Assembly (NCBI RefSeq): GCF_000382285.1
Contig: NZ_KB907928.1
Span: 186,001-250,000, forward strand
DNA length: 64,000 nt
DNA from: Solimonas variicoloris DSM 15731
GTDB taxonomy: Bacteria > Pseudomonadota > Gammaproteobacteria > Nevskiales > Nevskiaceae
Direction of reading: 5' to 3'
The notes below the pieces were generated by a model. The model was not told the DNA's origin and did no database searches. It saw only the letters and a list, made by a program, of their open reading frames with translations. Of this stretch, positions 15,763 to 27,779 are shown piece after piece. The stretch's first letter is position 1. Every line of letters begins with the position of its first letter. Made by a program: the position numbers and the translations under genes.

Positions 15763-18738
15763 TTACTGGCAGGCCTCGCAGTCCGGATCGAGGATCGAGC
15801 AGACCTTGGCGCTGCCGGTGCCGGCTTCGAGTGTCGGCAGCACGATCGGCTCGGCATCGGCCACGACCGGCTTCGGCGCGGCCGGGGCGGACGGCTTGGC
15901 GGCGATGCCGCCGCCGGCGCCGGCCTTGCCGACGGCGTTCAGGCGGTTGTCCTGGATCGTCGTCTTCTCGGCGTGCGTGGCGCCCAGCGTGCGCAGGTAG
16001 TACGTGGTCTTCAGGCCGGACAGCCAGGCGTGCTTGTAGAGCTCGTCCAGCTTCTTGCCCGAGGGCTGCGCCATGTACAGGTTCAGCGACTGCGCCTGGT
16101 CGATCCACTTCTGGCGGCGGCTGCCGGCATCGACGAGGCGCTTGGCGTCGACCTCGAACGCGCACTTGTAGATCTCCTTCAGCTCCTGCGGGATGCGGTC
16201 GATCTTCTGCACCGAGCCGTCGAAGTACTTGAGGTCGTGCGCCATGACCTCGTCCCACAGGCCGAGCTTCTTGAGGTCGTTGACGAGGTATTCGTTGACG
16301 ACCGTGAACTCGCCCGAGAGGTTCGACTTGACGTAGAGGTTCTGATACGTCGGCTCGATCGACTGCGACACGCCGGTGATGTTGGCGATGGTCGCGGTCG
16401 GCGCGATCGCCATCGTGTTGCTGTTGCGGATGCCGGTGGCGCGGATCTGCCCGCGCAGCGCGTTCCAGTCGAAACGGCCGGACTCGCGGGTGTCCTGCTG
16501 CAGGTACTGCTCGCCGCGCGCCTTGGCGAGGATCCGGATCGAATCGATCGGCAGGATGCCCTGATCCCACAGCGAGCCCTTGAAGCTCGAGTACGCACCG
16601 CGCTCGATGGCGAGGTCGGCCGAGGACTTGATCGCGTAGTAGCTGATCGCTTCCATCGACTCGTCGGCGAACTGGATCGCCGCTTCCGACTCGTACGGCA
16701 GGCGCAGCTTGTAGAGCGCGTCGTTGAAGCCCATCACGCCGAGGCCGACCGGACGGTGGCGCAGGTTGGAGTTACGCGCCGTGGCCACCGAGTAGTAGTT
16801 GTAATCGATGACGTTGTCGAGCATGCGCATCGCGGTGCGCACGGTCTTCTCCAGCTTGACGAGGTCGAGCGTGCCGTCAGCGCCGATGTGCGACGGCAGG
16901 TTGACGGAGCCGAGGTTGCAGACCGCGATCTCCTGGCCGGCCTTGGTGTTCAGCGTGATCTCGGTGCACAGGTTCGACGAGTGCACGACGCCGACGTGCT
17001 GCTGCGGCGAGCGCAGGTTGCACGGGTCCTTGAACGTGATCCACGGATGGCCGGTTTCGAACAGCATCGACAGCATCTTGCGCCACAGGTTGAGGGCGGG
17101 GATGCGCTTGAAGTTCTTGATGCGGCCCTCGTCGGCGAGGCGCTCGTACTCCGTGTACTTCCTCTCGAAGGCCTCGCCGATCAGATCGTGCAGGTCCGGC
17201 GTCTCTTCGGGCGAGAACAGCGTCCACGGGCCTTCTTCCATCACCCGCTTCATGAACAGGTCCGGCACCCAGTTGGCCGTGTTCATGTCGTGCGTGCGGC
17301 GGCGGTCATCGCCGGTGTTCTTGCGCAGTTCGAGGAATTCCTCGATGTCGCGGTGCCAGGTTTCCAGATACGCGCACAGCGCGCCCTTGCGCTTGCCGCC
17401 CTGGTTGACGGCGACGCAGGTGTCGTTGGCGACCTTGAGGAACGGCACCACGCCGTTGCTCTTGCCGTTGGTGCCCTTGATCCAGCCGCCCATGCCGCGC
17501 ACCGGCGTCCAGTCGTTGCCGAGGCCGCCGGCAAACTTGGACAGCATCGCGTTGTCGTGGATCGCGCCGAAGATGCCGTGCAGGTCGTCCGGCACCTGCG
17601 TCAGGTAGCAGCTCGACAGCTGCGGACGCAGCGTGCCGGAGTTGAACAGCGTCGGCGTGCTCGACATGAAGTCGAAGCTCGACAGCAGCGTGTAGAACTC
17701 GATCGCGCGCGCTTCGCGGTCGATCTCGTTGATGGCCAGGCCCATCGCCACGCGCATGAAGAACGCCTGCGGCAGCTCGAAGCGCGTCTTGTTGCTGTGG
17801 ATGAAGTAGCGGTCGTACAGCGTCTGCAGGCCGAGATAGTCGAACTTGCCGTCGCGGTCGGCGAGCAGCGCCTTGCCGAGCGCGTCGAGGTCGTAGAGCG
17901 CGAGCTTGGGGTCGAGCAGTTCGAGCTCGACGGCCTTGTGGATGTAGGCGCGGAAGTAGTCCGGGTAGATCGCCTTCATTTCCTCGAAGGTCGGCCGCGT
18001 CTCCGGCATGCCGAGGAACTTCAGCGCCTCGTGGCGCATGGCGTCGAGCAGCAGGCGCGAGGAGACGTAGGTGTAGTTCGGCTCCTTCTCGATGCGCGCG
18101 CGGGCGGCGAGCGTCAGCGCCTGGCTCAGCTCGGCTTCCGGAATGCCGTCGTAGAGGTCGCGCAGCGCGGCGACGACGATCTCCTCGGCGTTGACGTTGG
18201 CGAAGCCGGCGCAGGCCTCGCTGACGAGGCGGTGCATGCGGGCCTCGTCGAGCGCCACGACGCTGCCGTCGTCGCGCTTGACGCTGATCGCCGGCTTGGC
18301 GGCGTCGGCCGGCGCGGCCTTGGCGGCTTCGGCGGCGCGCTTGCGGGTCTGTTCCTCGCGGTACAGCACGTAGGCGCGCGCGATCTTGTGCTCGCCGGCG
18401 CGCATCAGCGCCAGTTCGACGTGATCCTGGATGTCCTCGATATGCAGCGTGCCGCCGCCGGCCATGTTGCGCGTCAGCGCGGCCTGCACCGACTGCGTGA
18501 TCTGCTCGACCTTCTCGCGCACGGCGGCCGAAGCCGCGGCGGCGCCGCCTTCGACGGCGAGGAAGGCCTTGGTGATGGCGACGGAAATCTTCTTGGCGTC
18601 GAAGCTGGTGAGCTTGCCGTTGCGGCGGATCACCTTGATACCGCCCGGCGCGGTCGCCGCGACTTCCGCGGTGCTGACCAGCGTGTCCGGCGGGGTGCGG
18701 TGGCTTTCGACGGGCGAGGCGGTGGTTTGTGTCAGCAT
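15763..18738 (-). CDS. nrdA: Ribonucleoside-diphosphate reductase subunit alpha, class Ia, two ATP cones
   Basis: A 991-residue catalytic subunit that reduces ribonucleoside diphosphates. Two ATP-cone regions are visible: residues 34-125 (IKVIRRNGKLTSFDAKKISVAI) and about 150-235 (ISVKRDDGSVVALDEARMHRLV). Catalytic-core marks include STPTLFNSGTLRPQLSSCY, NLCTEITL and GLGVMGFNDAL, and the C-terminal redox pair is in DPDCEACQ. Tandem cones are known in Pseudomonas aeruginosa NrdA, where the N-terminal cone is the functional allosteric site. NrdR-like boxes and a DnaA box lie upstream. A long Ala/Pro linker precedes the C-terminal cysteines. Confidence 0.97.
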   Translation of the reverse strand: MLTQTTASPVESHRTPPDTLVSTAEVAATAPGGIKVIRRNGKLTSFDAKKISVAITKAFLAVEGGAAAASAAVREKVEQITQSVQAALTRNMAGGGTLHIEDIQDHVELALMRAGEHKIARAYVLYREEQTRKRAAEAAKAAPADAAKPAISVKRDDGSVVALDEARMHRLVSEACAGFANVNAEEIVVAALRDLYDGIPEAELSQALTLAARARIEKEPNYTYVSSRLLLDAMRHEALKFLGMPETRPTFEEMKAIYPDYFRAYIHKAVELELLDPKLALYDLDALGKALLADRDGKFDYLGLQTLYDRYFIHSNKTRFELPQAFFMRVAMGLAINEIDREARAIEFYTLLSSFDFMSSTPTLFNSGTLRPQLSSCYLTQVPDDLHGIFGAIHDNAMLSKFAGGLGNDWTPVRGMGGWIKGTNGKSNGVVPFLKVANDTCVAVNQGGKRKGALCAYLETWHRDIEEFLELRKNTGDDRRRTHDMNTANWVPDLFMKRVMEEGPWTLFSPEETPDLHDLIGEAFERKYTEYERLADEGRIKNFKRIPALNLWRKMLSMLFETGHPWITFKDPCNLRSPQQHVGVVHSSNLCTEITLNTKAGQEIAVCNLGSVNLPSHIGADGTLDLVKLEKTVRTAMRMLDNVIDYNYYSVATARNSNLRHRPVGLGVMGFNDALYKLRLPYESEAAIQFADESMEAISYYAIKSSADLAIERGAYSSFKGSLWDQGILPIDSIRILAKARGEQYLQQDTRESGRFDWNALRGQIRATGIRNSNTMAIAPTATIANITGVSQSIEPTYQNLYVKSNLSGEFTVVNEYLVNDLKKLGLWDEVMAHDLKYFDGSVQKIDRIPQELKEIYKCAFEVDAKRLVDAGSRRQKWIDQAQSLNLYMAQPSGKKLDELYKHAWLSGLKTTYYLRTLGATHAEKTTIQDNRLNAVGKAGAGGGIAAKPSAPAAPKPVVADAEPIVLPTLEAGTGSAKVCSILDPDCEACQ

Positions 18739-18888
18739 TTTTTGTGTCCCCTTCGAAATGAATCGGTCCCGGCCTGGGTTCCAGAGCGGGTGCCAGGTGC
18801 GCGCGTTCCTCGCTTATTTCCGTGGGAGCAGGGTGACGCGTGGCAGTGTCGCAAGACTAGGCTGCGCGCCTACGAGCGTCAACCGATT

Positions 18889-18904
18889 TTTCAACATGTT
18901 GTGT
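18889..18904 (-). promoter_or_regulatory. NrdR-like box, proximal
   Basis: Read on the minus strand, ACACAACATGTTGAAA: the left half matches the NrdR consensus and the centre is an ACATGT palindrome. Its start is 32 bp from that of the distal box, the spacing of three helical turns seen for NrdR pairs. Confidence 0.6.
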
Positions 18905-18920
18905 CTGGCCGAGTCATGAA

Positions 18921-18936
18921 CCCCAATGGCTTGTGT
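18921..18936 (-). promoter_or_regulatory. NrdR-like box, distal
   Basis: Minus-strand ACACAAGCCATTGGGG keeps the ACACAA half-site. It pairs with the proximal box at the correct 32-bp distance; the second half is degenerate, so it is a prediction from pairing. Confidence 0.5.
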
Positions 18937-18964
18937 CATCGCGGTGCAATACAGGTTCAAAACT

Positions 18965-18973
18965 TGTGCATAA
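18965..18973 (-). promoter_or_regulatory. DnaA box upstream of nrdA
   Basis: TTATGCACA on the minus strand is a perfect match to the TTATNCACA DnaA box. DnaA regulation of nrd genes is established in Escherichia coli, and the site lies beside the NrdR-like boxes, so it is more likely regulatory than an origin element; only one copy is seen. Confidence 0.6.
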
Positions 18974-19505
18974 GCTCGGGACAATCCGGCTTTGCCGACC
19001 GCAAACAGATACTTAGCGGCGCACGCCGGGCGCCGGGCCAGCGTCGATGCGGAATCGGCCGGCAAAAGCCCGGTTCCATGCGCGTTCCACTGGCTGCAGT
19101 GATGTGACAATAGATCGATCATCGTTGCATTGAATGTCAGTAAATCTCCGACGCCGGCGGTCTTGGGCGGCGAAACTCGCGTTCTCGGTCACAGGCTTCG
19201 CCCCGATACGGCGTAACGGCCGGTCGTTCCTTTCGTGACGCAGATCGCGCGGAGAAAGATCACGAGGCGCCTGTCGCGCAGATGGCGCCGGCGGCCAGGC
19301 GCGTGGCGGTCAGGGTCGCGGCCTGCCGCCACTGCACGCGACGACGGGTTCCCGCGGAACTGGCGTGCCGGCGGTGTCGCATGCCGGCACGGTGCGCGGC
19401 CGCACGGTCCAAACGTCGGGCGGTGGAGGCGGTCCGGCGGTCGCGCCGGGGGGAGAACGCCCCGGCGGCCGGCGCTCCTGGCGGGCTACGGCGCTGTTCG
19501 CCGGC
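18974..19505. other. Gene-free region between nrdA and the efflux operon
   Basis: No credible gene is seen. Open frames here are Arg-rich GC shadows without a ribosome site or family pattern. The first part belongs to the nrdA upstream region; the rest lies past the 3' end of the efflux operon and shows no clear terminator. Confidence 0.5.
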
Positions 19506-20990
19506 TCAGGGCGCGGCCTGGCTGACGACGGCCTGGCTGACCACAGTGCTGGCCGGCGCGTCGCCGCCGGCGCTCGACCAGCCGCCGCCGAGCGCGCGGA
19601 TCAGCGCGACGCTGGCGCGCAGGCGGCTGGTTTCGAGCCCGACGCTGTCGCGCTGCGTCGACAGGGCCGCGGTCTGCGCACTGGTCACTTCCAGATAGCT
19701 GGCGGCGCCTTCGCGGTAGCGCGTCATCGCATAGTCGACCGACTGCTGCGCCGCGGCGACGGCCTGCGCCTCGTCCTCGGCGGCGGTGCGGTAGCGCGAC
19801 AGCAGCGCGAGGTTGTCCTCGACCTGCGCGAACGCGGCGAGCGCAGTGGCGCGGTAGCGGGCGCCGGCTTCGTCGAGCGCGGCGCGCGCCTGACGCACCT
19901 GCGCCTCGCGCAGGCCGCCGTTGAACAGCGTCAGCGCCAGATTCGGCCCGGCCGACCAGAACAGATTGGAGGCCTTGAACCAGTCGGTGCGCTCATAGCT
20001 GGCGTAACCGATCGTGCCGCCGAGGCTCAGCGTCGGGAACCAGGCGGCGCGGGCGATGCCGACGCCGGCATTGGCCTGCGCGGTGCGGCGTTCGGCGGCG
20101 GCGATGTCCGGGCGGCGCTGCAGCAGCGTCGCCGGCACGTCGGCCGGCACGTCCGGCAGGCTCAGGTGCGCGGTGCGCGGCGCGATCGCGAAGCTCGACG
20201 GCGAGGCGCCGACCAGCACGGCGATGGCGTGTTCGAGCACGGCACGGCGTGCTGCCGTGGTCGAAATCTGCGCCCTTGCGGTCTGCAGCTGGGTGCGGGC
20301 GCGGGCGACGTCGAGGCCCGACGCGGCGCCGGCGGCCTGCCGTGACTGCGTCAGCGCCAGCGCCTTTTCGTAGGCGACGACGGTGTCCTGCAGCAGCTGC
20401 TGCTCGATGTCGAGGCCGCGCAGCTGGATGTAGCTGTCGGCCAGCTCCGCCTGCAGCGACAGGCGCGCCGATTCCAGATCCGCGGCGGCCGCGGCGAGGC
20501 TGGCGTCGCCGGCCTTCACGGTATTGCGCACACGGCCCCAGAGATCGAGCTCGTAGCTGGCCGACAGACCGAGCGTGTTGTTGCCGTAGTAGTCGGGCAG
20601 CGCGCCGGTCGGCGGTTGCAGGTCCGAACTGCGGTCGCGTTCGACTTTGCCGCCGAGCGAGAAGCTCGGGAACAGCGCGGCACGCGACTGGTCGCGATAG
20701 GCGCTGGCCTGCTCGTAGCGCGCCAGCGCCGCGGCGAGGTCCGGGCTGTTCAGGGCGAGGCGTTCGGCCAGCGCGTTCAGCTCGGCGTCGCCGTAGCGCG
20801 TCCACCAGGCGCCGCGCGGCAGGTGATCGGCCGGCGCGGCCGGCGTCCAGCCGTCGGCGGCGACTTCCTTGTAATGCTCGGCGAGCGGCACGGCCGGCAC
20901 TTCGTACTTCGGCGCGAACGAACAGGCGGCGAGCGCCGCCAGGCCCAGCGTGACGACGGCCGGGCGCGCGGCGGCGGGCGGGCGGCGCAT
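19506..20990 (-). CDS. RND efflux outer-membrane factor lipoprotein (NodT/OprM type)
   Basis: A 494-residue outer-membrane channel of a tripartite pump. The lipobox LAAC gives an acylated N terminus. Typical features are PAVPLAEHYKE, WWTRYGDAELNALAERLALNSPDLAAALARYEQA, an internal repeat of that long-helix pattern, and LRASVALIRALGGGW at the C terminus. ATG 20990 is used; a TTG at 20999 would overlap the adaptor gene's stop. It is the last gene of the efflux operon and would form the exit duct for the pump encoded just upstream. Confidence 0.93.
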   Translation of the reverse strand: MRRPPAAARPAVVTLGLAALAACSFAPKYEVPAVPLAEHYKEVAADGWTPAAPADHLPRGAWWTRYGDAELNALAERLALNSPDLAAALARYEQASAYRDQSRAALFPSFSLGGKVERDRSSDLQPPTGALPDYYGNNTLGLSASYELDLWGRVRNTVKAGDASLAAAAADLESARLSLQAELADSYIQLRGLDIEQQLLQDTVVAYEKALALTQSRQAAGAASGLDVARARTQLQTARAQISTTAARRAVLEHAIAVLVGASPSSFAIAPRTAHLSLPDVPADVPATLLQRRPDIAAAERRTAQANAGVGIARAAWFPTLSLGGTIGYASYERTDWFKASNLFWSAGPNLALTLFNGGLREAQVRQARAALDEAGARYRATALAAFAQVEDNLALLSRYRTAAEDEAQAVAAAQQSVDYAMTRYREGAASYLEVTSAQTAALSTQRDSVGLETSRLRASVALIRALGGGWSSAGGDAPASTVVSQAVVSQAAP

Positions 20991-20995
20991 CGCGC

Positions 20996-22169
20996 TCAAC
21001 CCTTCTTCGCGGTGCCGGCCGGCGCCGCGGCCTTGTCGTCCGCCGGCTTCTCGGCGACGCGCACGGGGTCGCCTTCGAGCAGCGAGTCGGGCGGGCTGTC
21101 GATGATGCGGGCGCCGTCGTCGAGACCGGATACCTCGACGACCTTGCCGAGGTCGCGGGTGATCGTCACCGGCTTCATCGCCACCTTGCCGTCGGCGCCG
21201 AGCGTCGCGACCTGCATGCCGTCGGCGTTGAAGATCAGGGTGCTCGCCGGAATCGTCGCGCCGACCGCGCGGCCCGGCAGTTCGAGGCTGACGTCGGCGT
21301 AGCCGCCCGGCAGCAGCGCGCCGTCGGCGTTGTCGACCACCATCTGCACCAGCGCGCCGCCGGACGTGGCGCTGACCGCGCGCGCCATGCTCTCGATGCG
21401 GGCGTCGAAGTGGCGGCCGGGCTGTTCCGGCACGCTCAGCGTCGCGGCCTGGCCGATCTGGATCGACGGCACGTAGACCTGCGGCACCTGCGCGTACAGG
21501 CGCAGGCGCTGCGTGTCGGCGACGATGAACAGCGGGCTGCCGCCGCCGGCCGTGATCAGCGCGCCGACGTCGGTGTTGCGCGCGGTGACGACGCCGTCGA
21601 ACGGCGCGACCACGCGCTTGAAGCCTTGCGTGGCGACCAGGCGCTCGAGATTGGCGCGCGCCGATTGGGCGGCCGCGTCCTTGACCGCAGCGTCGCCGGT
21701 CTTTTCGTCGACTTCCTGCTTCGATACCGCGTCGGTGCCGAGCATCGACTGCCAGCGCTTGGCGGTGCTGCGCGCCAGCTCGGCGTCGGCCTCGGCCTTG
21801 GCGAGATCGGCGCGCGCCTGCGCGAGCTGCTGGTCGAGTTCCGGCGTCTCGATTTCGGCGAGCACCTGGCCGGCCTTCACCGGCGCGCCGATGTCGACGG
21901 TCCAGCGCTTCAGGTAGCCGCTGGCGCGCGCGTACAGCGGCGCCTGCGCGTAAGCCTCGAGGCGGCCCGGCAGCTGCAGCGCGGCGGCGGCGCCGAGCGG
22001 CTGCGGCTGCACGACGGCGACCGTCGGAATGGCGTTCTCGGCGGTCCAGGCGCGCAGCTCGCTGGCGCTGCGCGCGCGCGTCGTCAGGCCGATCGCGACG
22101 ATCGCCAGCAGCACGATGGCCGCGACGATCGCCGCGGTGCGCAGGCCGCGCGGCGCGGCGGGGGCGGTG

Positions 22170-22183
<14 letters not shown>
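20996..22183 (-). CDS. RND efflux periplasmic adaptor (membrane-fusion protein)
   Basis: A 395-residue inner-membrane-anchored adaptor. Residues 15-33 form the anchor. The lipoyl half-motifs are ARASGYLKRWTVDIGAPVKAGQVLAEIETPELDQQL and KRVVAPFDGVVTARNTDVGALI, on either side of the alpha-hairpin (about 105-170), followed by beta-barrel and membrane-proximal domains. It links the RND pump to the outer-membrane factor. The start overlaps the pump gene's end by 14 bases, so co-translation is likely. Confidence 0.93.
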
Positions 22184-25373
<3,190 letters not shown>

Positions 25374-25528
25374 GAGGTGATCCGTGTAGAGGCGGGCGGG
25401 CCCGGCAGTATGGGCGCGGGGCCTTAGCGCAGTCCTGTCCCGTTCATGAAGAAAAAGTCATCTGTGCGACGGCTCGCGCGGGTGACGCCAGACCGGCGCC
25501 GGCGCCGTTGCCGGCGCTGCACCGCGCG

Positions 25529-27028
25529 TCAGGCGGCGCCGGAGAGGTCGCGCGGCACGCAGTACAGCGACACGCGGGCACCGCCGTGCTCGCTTTCGCC
25601 GATTTCGAGGCGGAAGCCGTGCAGGCGCATGATCGCCGAGACGATGCTGAGGCCGAGGCCGGAGCCGGGCAGGTGGCGCATGCAGTCGCTGCGATAGAAG
25701 CGCTGCAGGACCGCTTCGCGTTCGCCGGGCGGAATGCCGGGGCCGCTGTCGACCACGCAGAGTTTGGCGCCGCCGTCGTAGGGGCGCAGGCGCATGCGGA
25801 TCGCGCCGCCGGGCGGGGTGAACTTGACGGCGTTGCTGAGCAGATTGCTGATCGCCTCGAACAGCAGCTCGCGGTCGGCGGGGATCGCCGGCAGGGCCTC
25901 CTCGATCTCGATCTGCAGCTGCACGTCCTTGTCCTCGGCCAGCGGCGCGTAGAGCTCCTGCAGCTCGCGCACCGTCGCGGCGAGATCGACGTGGCCGAAG
26001 CCGGCGCGGCGGCGCAGGTCTTCCATCTCCGAGATGCGCAGCAGCGCGGCGAAGCGGGCCAGCAGCGCGTCGACGTCGTCGATGCAGCGCTCGATGGTCG
26101 CGGCGCGCGCATCGGCCGGCGCGGTCTGCGTGCGCAGCCGGTGCAGCTGCGCACGCAGGCGCGTCAGCGGCGTGCGCAGGTCGTGGGCGATGTTGTCGCA
26201 GACGCCCTTGACCTCGCCCATCAGGTGTTCGAGCTCGGCGAGCATGGTGTTGACGATCGTCGCCAGCAGATCGAGCTCGTCGCGGCGGCGGCTGACCGGC
26301 AGGCGCGCGTCGAGTTGTCCCTGCATGATCGGCTGCACGGCGGCCTCGATCGCGCGCACCCGGCGCAGCGGGCCGCGGCTCAGCAGGTAGCCGCCGATCA
26401 GGCCGGGAATCAGCGTCAGCGACAGCGCCCACAGCAGACTCTGGCGCAGGATCAGTCCGACCTGCTCGATGACGTTGGTGCCGCGCGCCAGCACCATCAG
26501 TTCGCCGCTCGGCAGGTACAGCGCGAGCGCGCGGGCCGGAAACTCGCCGTCGCGATCGCGCCGCTCGATGCCGTGCGCCAGCAGACGGACGCGGCCGTCG
26601 GACGGCAGGCCCTGCGGCGGTCGTCGCAGGTTGCCGCTCAGATAGCGGCCGTCGGGCATGAACAGCCCGTAGGCCATGACGCCCTGCAGATCGATGGCGC
26701 TGGCGGCCTTCATCGCCTCCGGCAGGCGCTCGCGTTCGAGGGTCGCGAAGTAGTGGGCGCGCTGTTCGAGGATCTGGTCGACGACCGTCGACAGATAGCT
26801 GCGCGTCTCCCAGTGCACGACGCCGATCAGCACCGCGCTCCAGACCACGAACAGCGCGCCGTAGATGACGATCAGCCGCGTCGTCGACGAGCGCCACGAC
26901 AGGCTCAGCTCGATCGGCGCATCGCTGCCGGATTGTGCCGCCGGCGTGGCCGCGGTCGGTGCGCGCGCCGCCGCGGCCGTGGCGGCGCCGGTCTGCGACG
27001 CGACGCTCGCGGCCGGTTCAGCCGGCAT
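25529..27028 (-). CDS. Sensor histidine kinase of the efflux locus
   Basis: A 499-residue inner-membrane sensor. An Ala-rich N-terminal extension precedes span 1 (about 50-72); a periplasmic domain (75-190) precedes span 2 (about 196-217); then HAMP, and a HisKA domain with His282 in NIAHDLRTPLTRLR. The ATPase has LLFEAISNLLSNAVKFT, DSGPGIPPGE and GSGLGLSIV. The partner regulator's gene overlaps by 11 bases. Position directly before the RND genes suggests it senses an envelope or drug signal that induces the pump. Confidence 0.93.
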   Translation of the reverse strand: MPAEPAASVASQTGAATAAAARAPTAATPAAQSGSDAPIELSLSWRSSTTRLIVIYGALFVVWSAVLIGVVHWETRSYLSTVVDQILEQRAHYFATLERERLPEAMKAASAIDLQGVMAYGLFMPDGRYLSGNLRRPPQGLPSDGRVRLLAHGIERRDRDGEFPARALALYLPSGELMVLARGTNVIEQVGLILRQSLLWALSLTLIPGLIGGYLLSRGPLRRVRAIEAAVQPIMQGQLDARLPVSRRRDELDLLATIVNTMLAELEHLMGEVKGVCDNIAHDLRTPLTRLRAQLHRLRTQTAPADARAATIERCIDDVDALLARFAALLRISEMEDLRRRAGFGHVDLAATVRELQELYAPLAEDKDVQLQIEIEEALPAIPADRELLFEAISNLLSNAVKFTPPGGAIRMRLRPYDGGAKLCVVDSGPGIPPGEREAVLQRFYRSDCMRHLPGSGLGLSIVSAIMRLHGFRLEIGESEHGGARVSLYCVPRDLSGAA

Positions 27029-27698
27029 CGGCGATCATGTAGCCGGAGCCGCGCACGGTGCGGATCAGCGGCGGCAAGCCGGGGTGGTCGACCTTCTTGC
27101 GCAGGCGGCCGATGTGCACGTCGATCAGGTTGGTGCCCGGATCGAAATGGAAGCCCCACACCGTCTCGAAGATCATCATCCGCGTCAGCACCTGGCCGGA
27201 GTTGCGCATCATGAATTCCAGCAGGCGGAACTCGGTCGGCAGCAGCTCCAGCTCGTGGCCGGCGCGCCGGGCGGTGCGCGTCATCAGGTTCAGTTCGAGG
27301 TCGGCGACGCGCAGCTCGGTGGCCGGTGCGGCGCTGCGCCGGCGGCGCATGAGCACCTCGACCCGGGCCGCCATCTCGTCCGGCGCGAACGGCTTGGTCA
27401 TGTAGTCATCGCCGCCGGCGCGCAGGCCGCGCACGCGTTCGTCGACATCGGACAGCGCGCTGATCATCAGCACCGGCGTCTCGATGCCGACCTGGCGCAT
27501 GGTGGTGACGATCGCCAGGCCGTCGAGGCCCGGCAGCATGCGGTCGAGGGTGACGGCGTCGTAGTGCGCACCGACCGCCTTGACGAGGCCGTCGCGACCG
27601 TTGTCGACCCAGTCGACCTGGATGCCATGCGCGCCGAGTTCGGCGATGATCTCGCGCGCCGTGACCTCGTCGTCTTCGATCGTCAGAACCCTGGACAT
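27018..27698 (-). CDS. OmpR/PhoB-type response regulator of the efflux locus
   Basis: A 226-residue regulator. Receiver: acidic pair IEDDE, phospho-acceptor Asp52 in VTLDRMLPGLDG, and Lys in MTKPF. The winged-helix DNA-binding domain runs from about 128 to the end (LLPTEFRLLEFMMRNSGQVLTR, FDPGTNLIDVHIGRLRKKV, TVRGSGYMI). The ATG at 27698 begins the normal MSRVLTIEDD; the longer frame upstream is unsupported. It is the first gene of the run and probably controls its own operon and the pump genes. Confidence 0.94.
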   Translation of the reverse strand: MSRVLTIEDDEVTAREIIAELGAHGIQVDWVDNGRDGLVKAVGAHYDAVTLDRMLPGLDGLAIVTTMRQVGIETPVLMISALSDVDERVRGLRAGGDDYMTKPFAPDEMAARVEVLMRRRRSAAPATELRVADLELNLMTRTARRAGHELELLPTEFRLLEFMMRNSGQVLTRMMIFETVWGFHFDPGTNLIDVHIGRLRKKVDHPGLPPLIRTVRGSGYMIADAG

Positions 27699-27779
27699 GG
27701 TAGAAACTGCGTTGCCGGCCGAGACCTTACCCGAAGCCGCGCCGATTCCCAAACACGATCCGCATCTCTCCCGCCGCGC

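Noticed and set aside
18965-18973. Replication origin suggested by a DnaA box
   Set aside because: Only one good box and no AT-rich unwinding region or dnaA/dnaN/parAB neighbours; position upstream of nrdA fits regulation.
15973-19107. A 1044-codon plus-strand frame opposite nrdA
   Set aside because: It mirrors nrdA codons, is rich in Arg/Val/Leu/Asp repeats, has no family pattern and no ribosome site; GC-rich third positions create such antisense frames.
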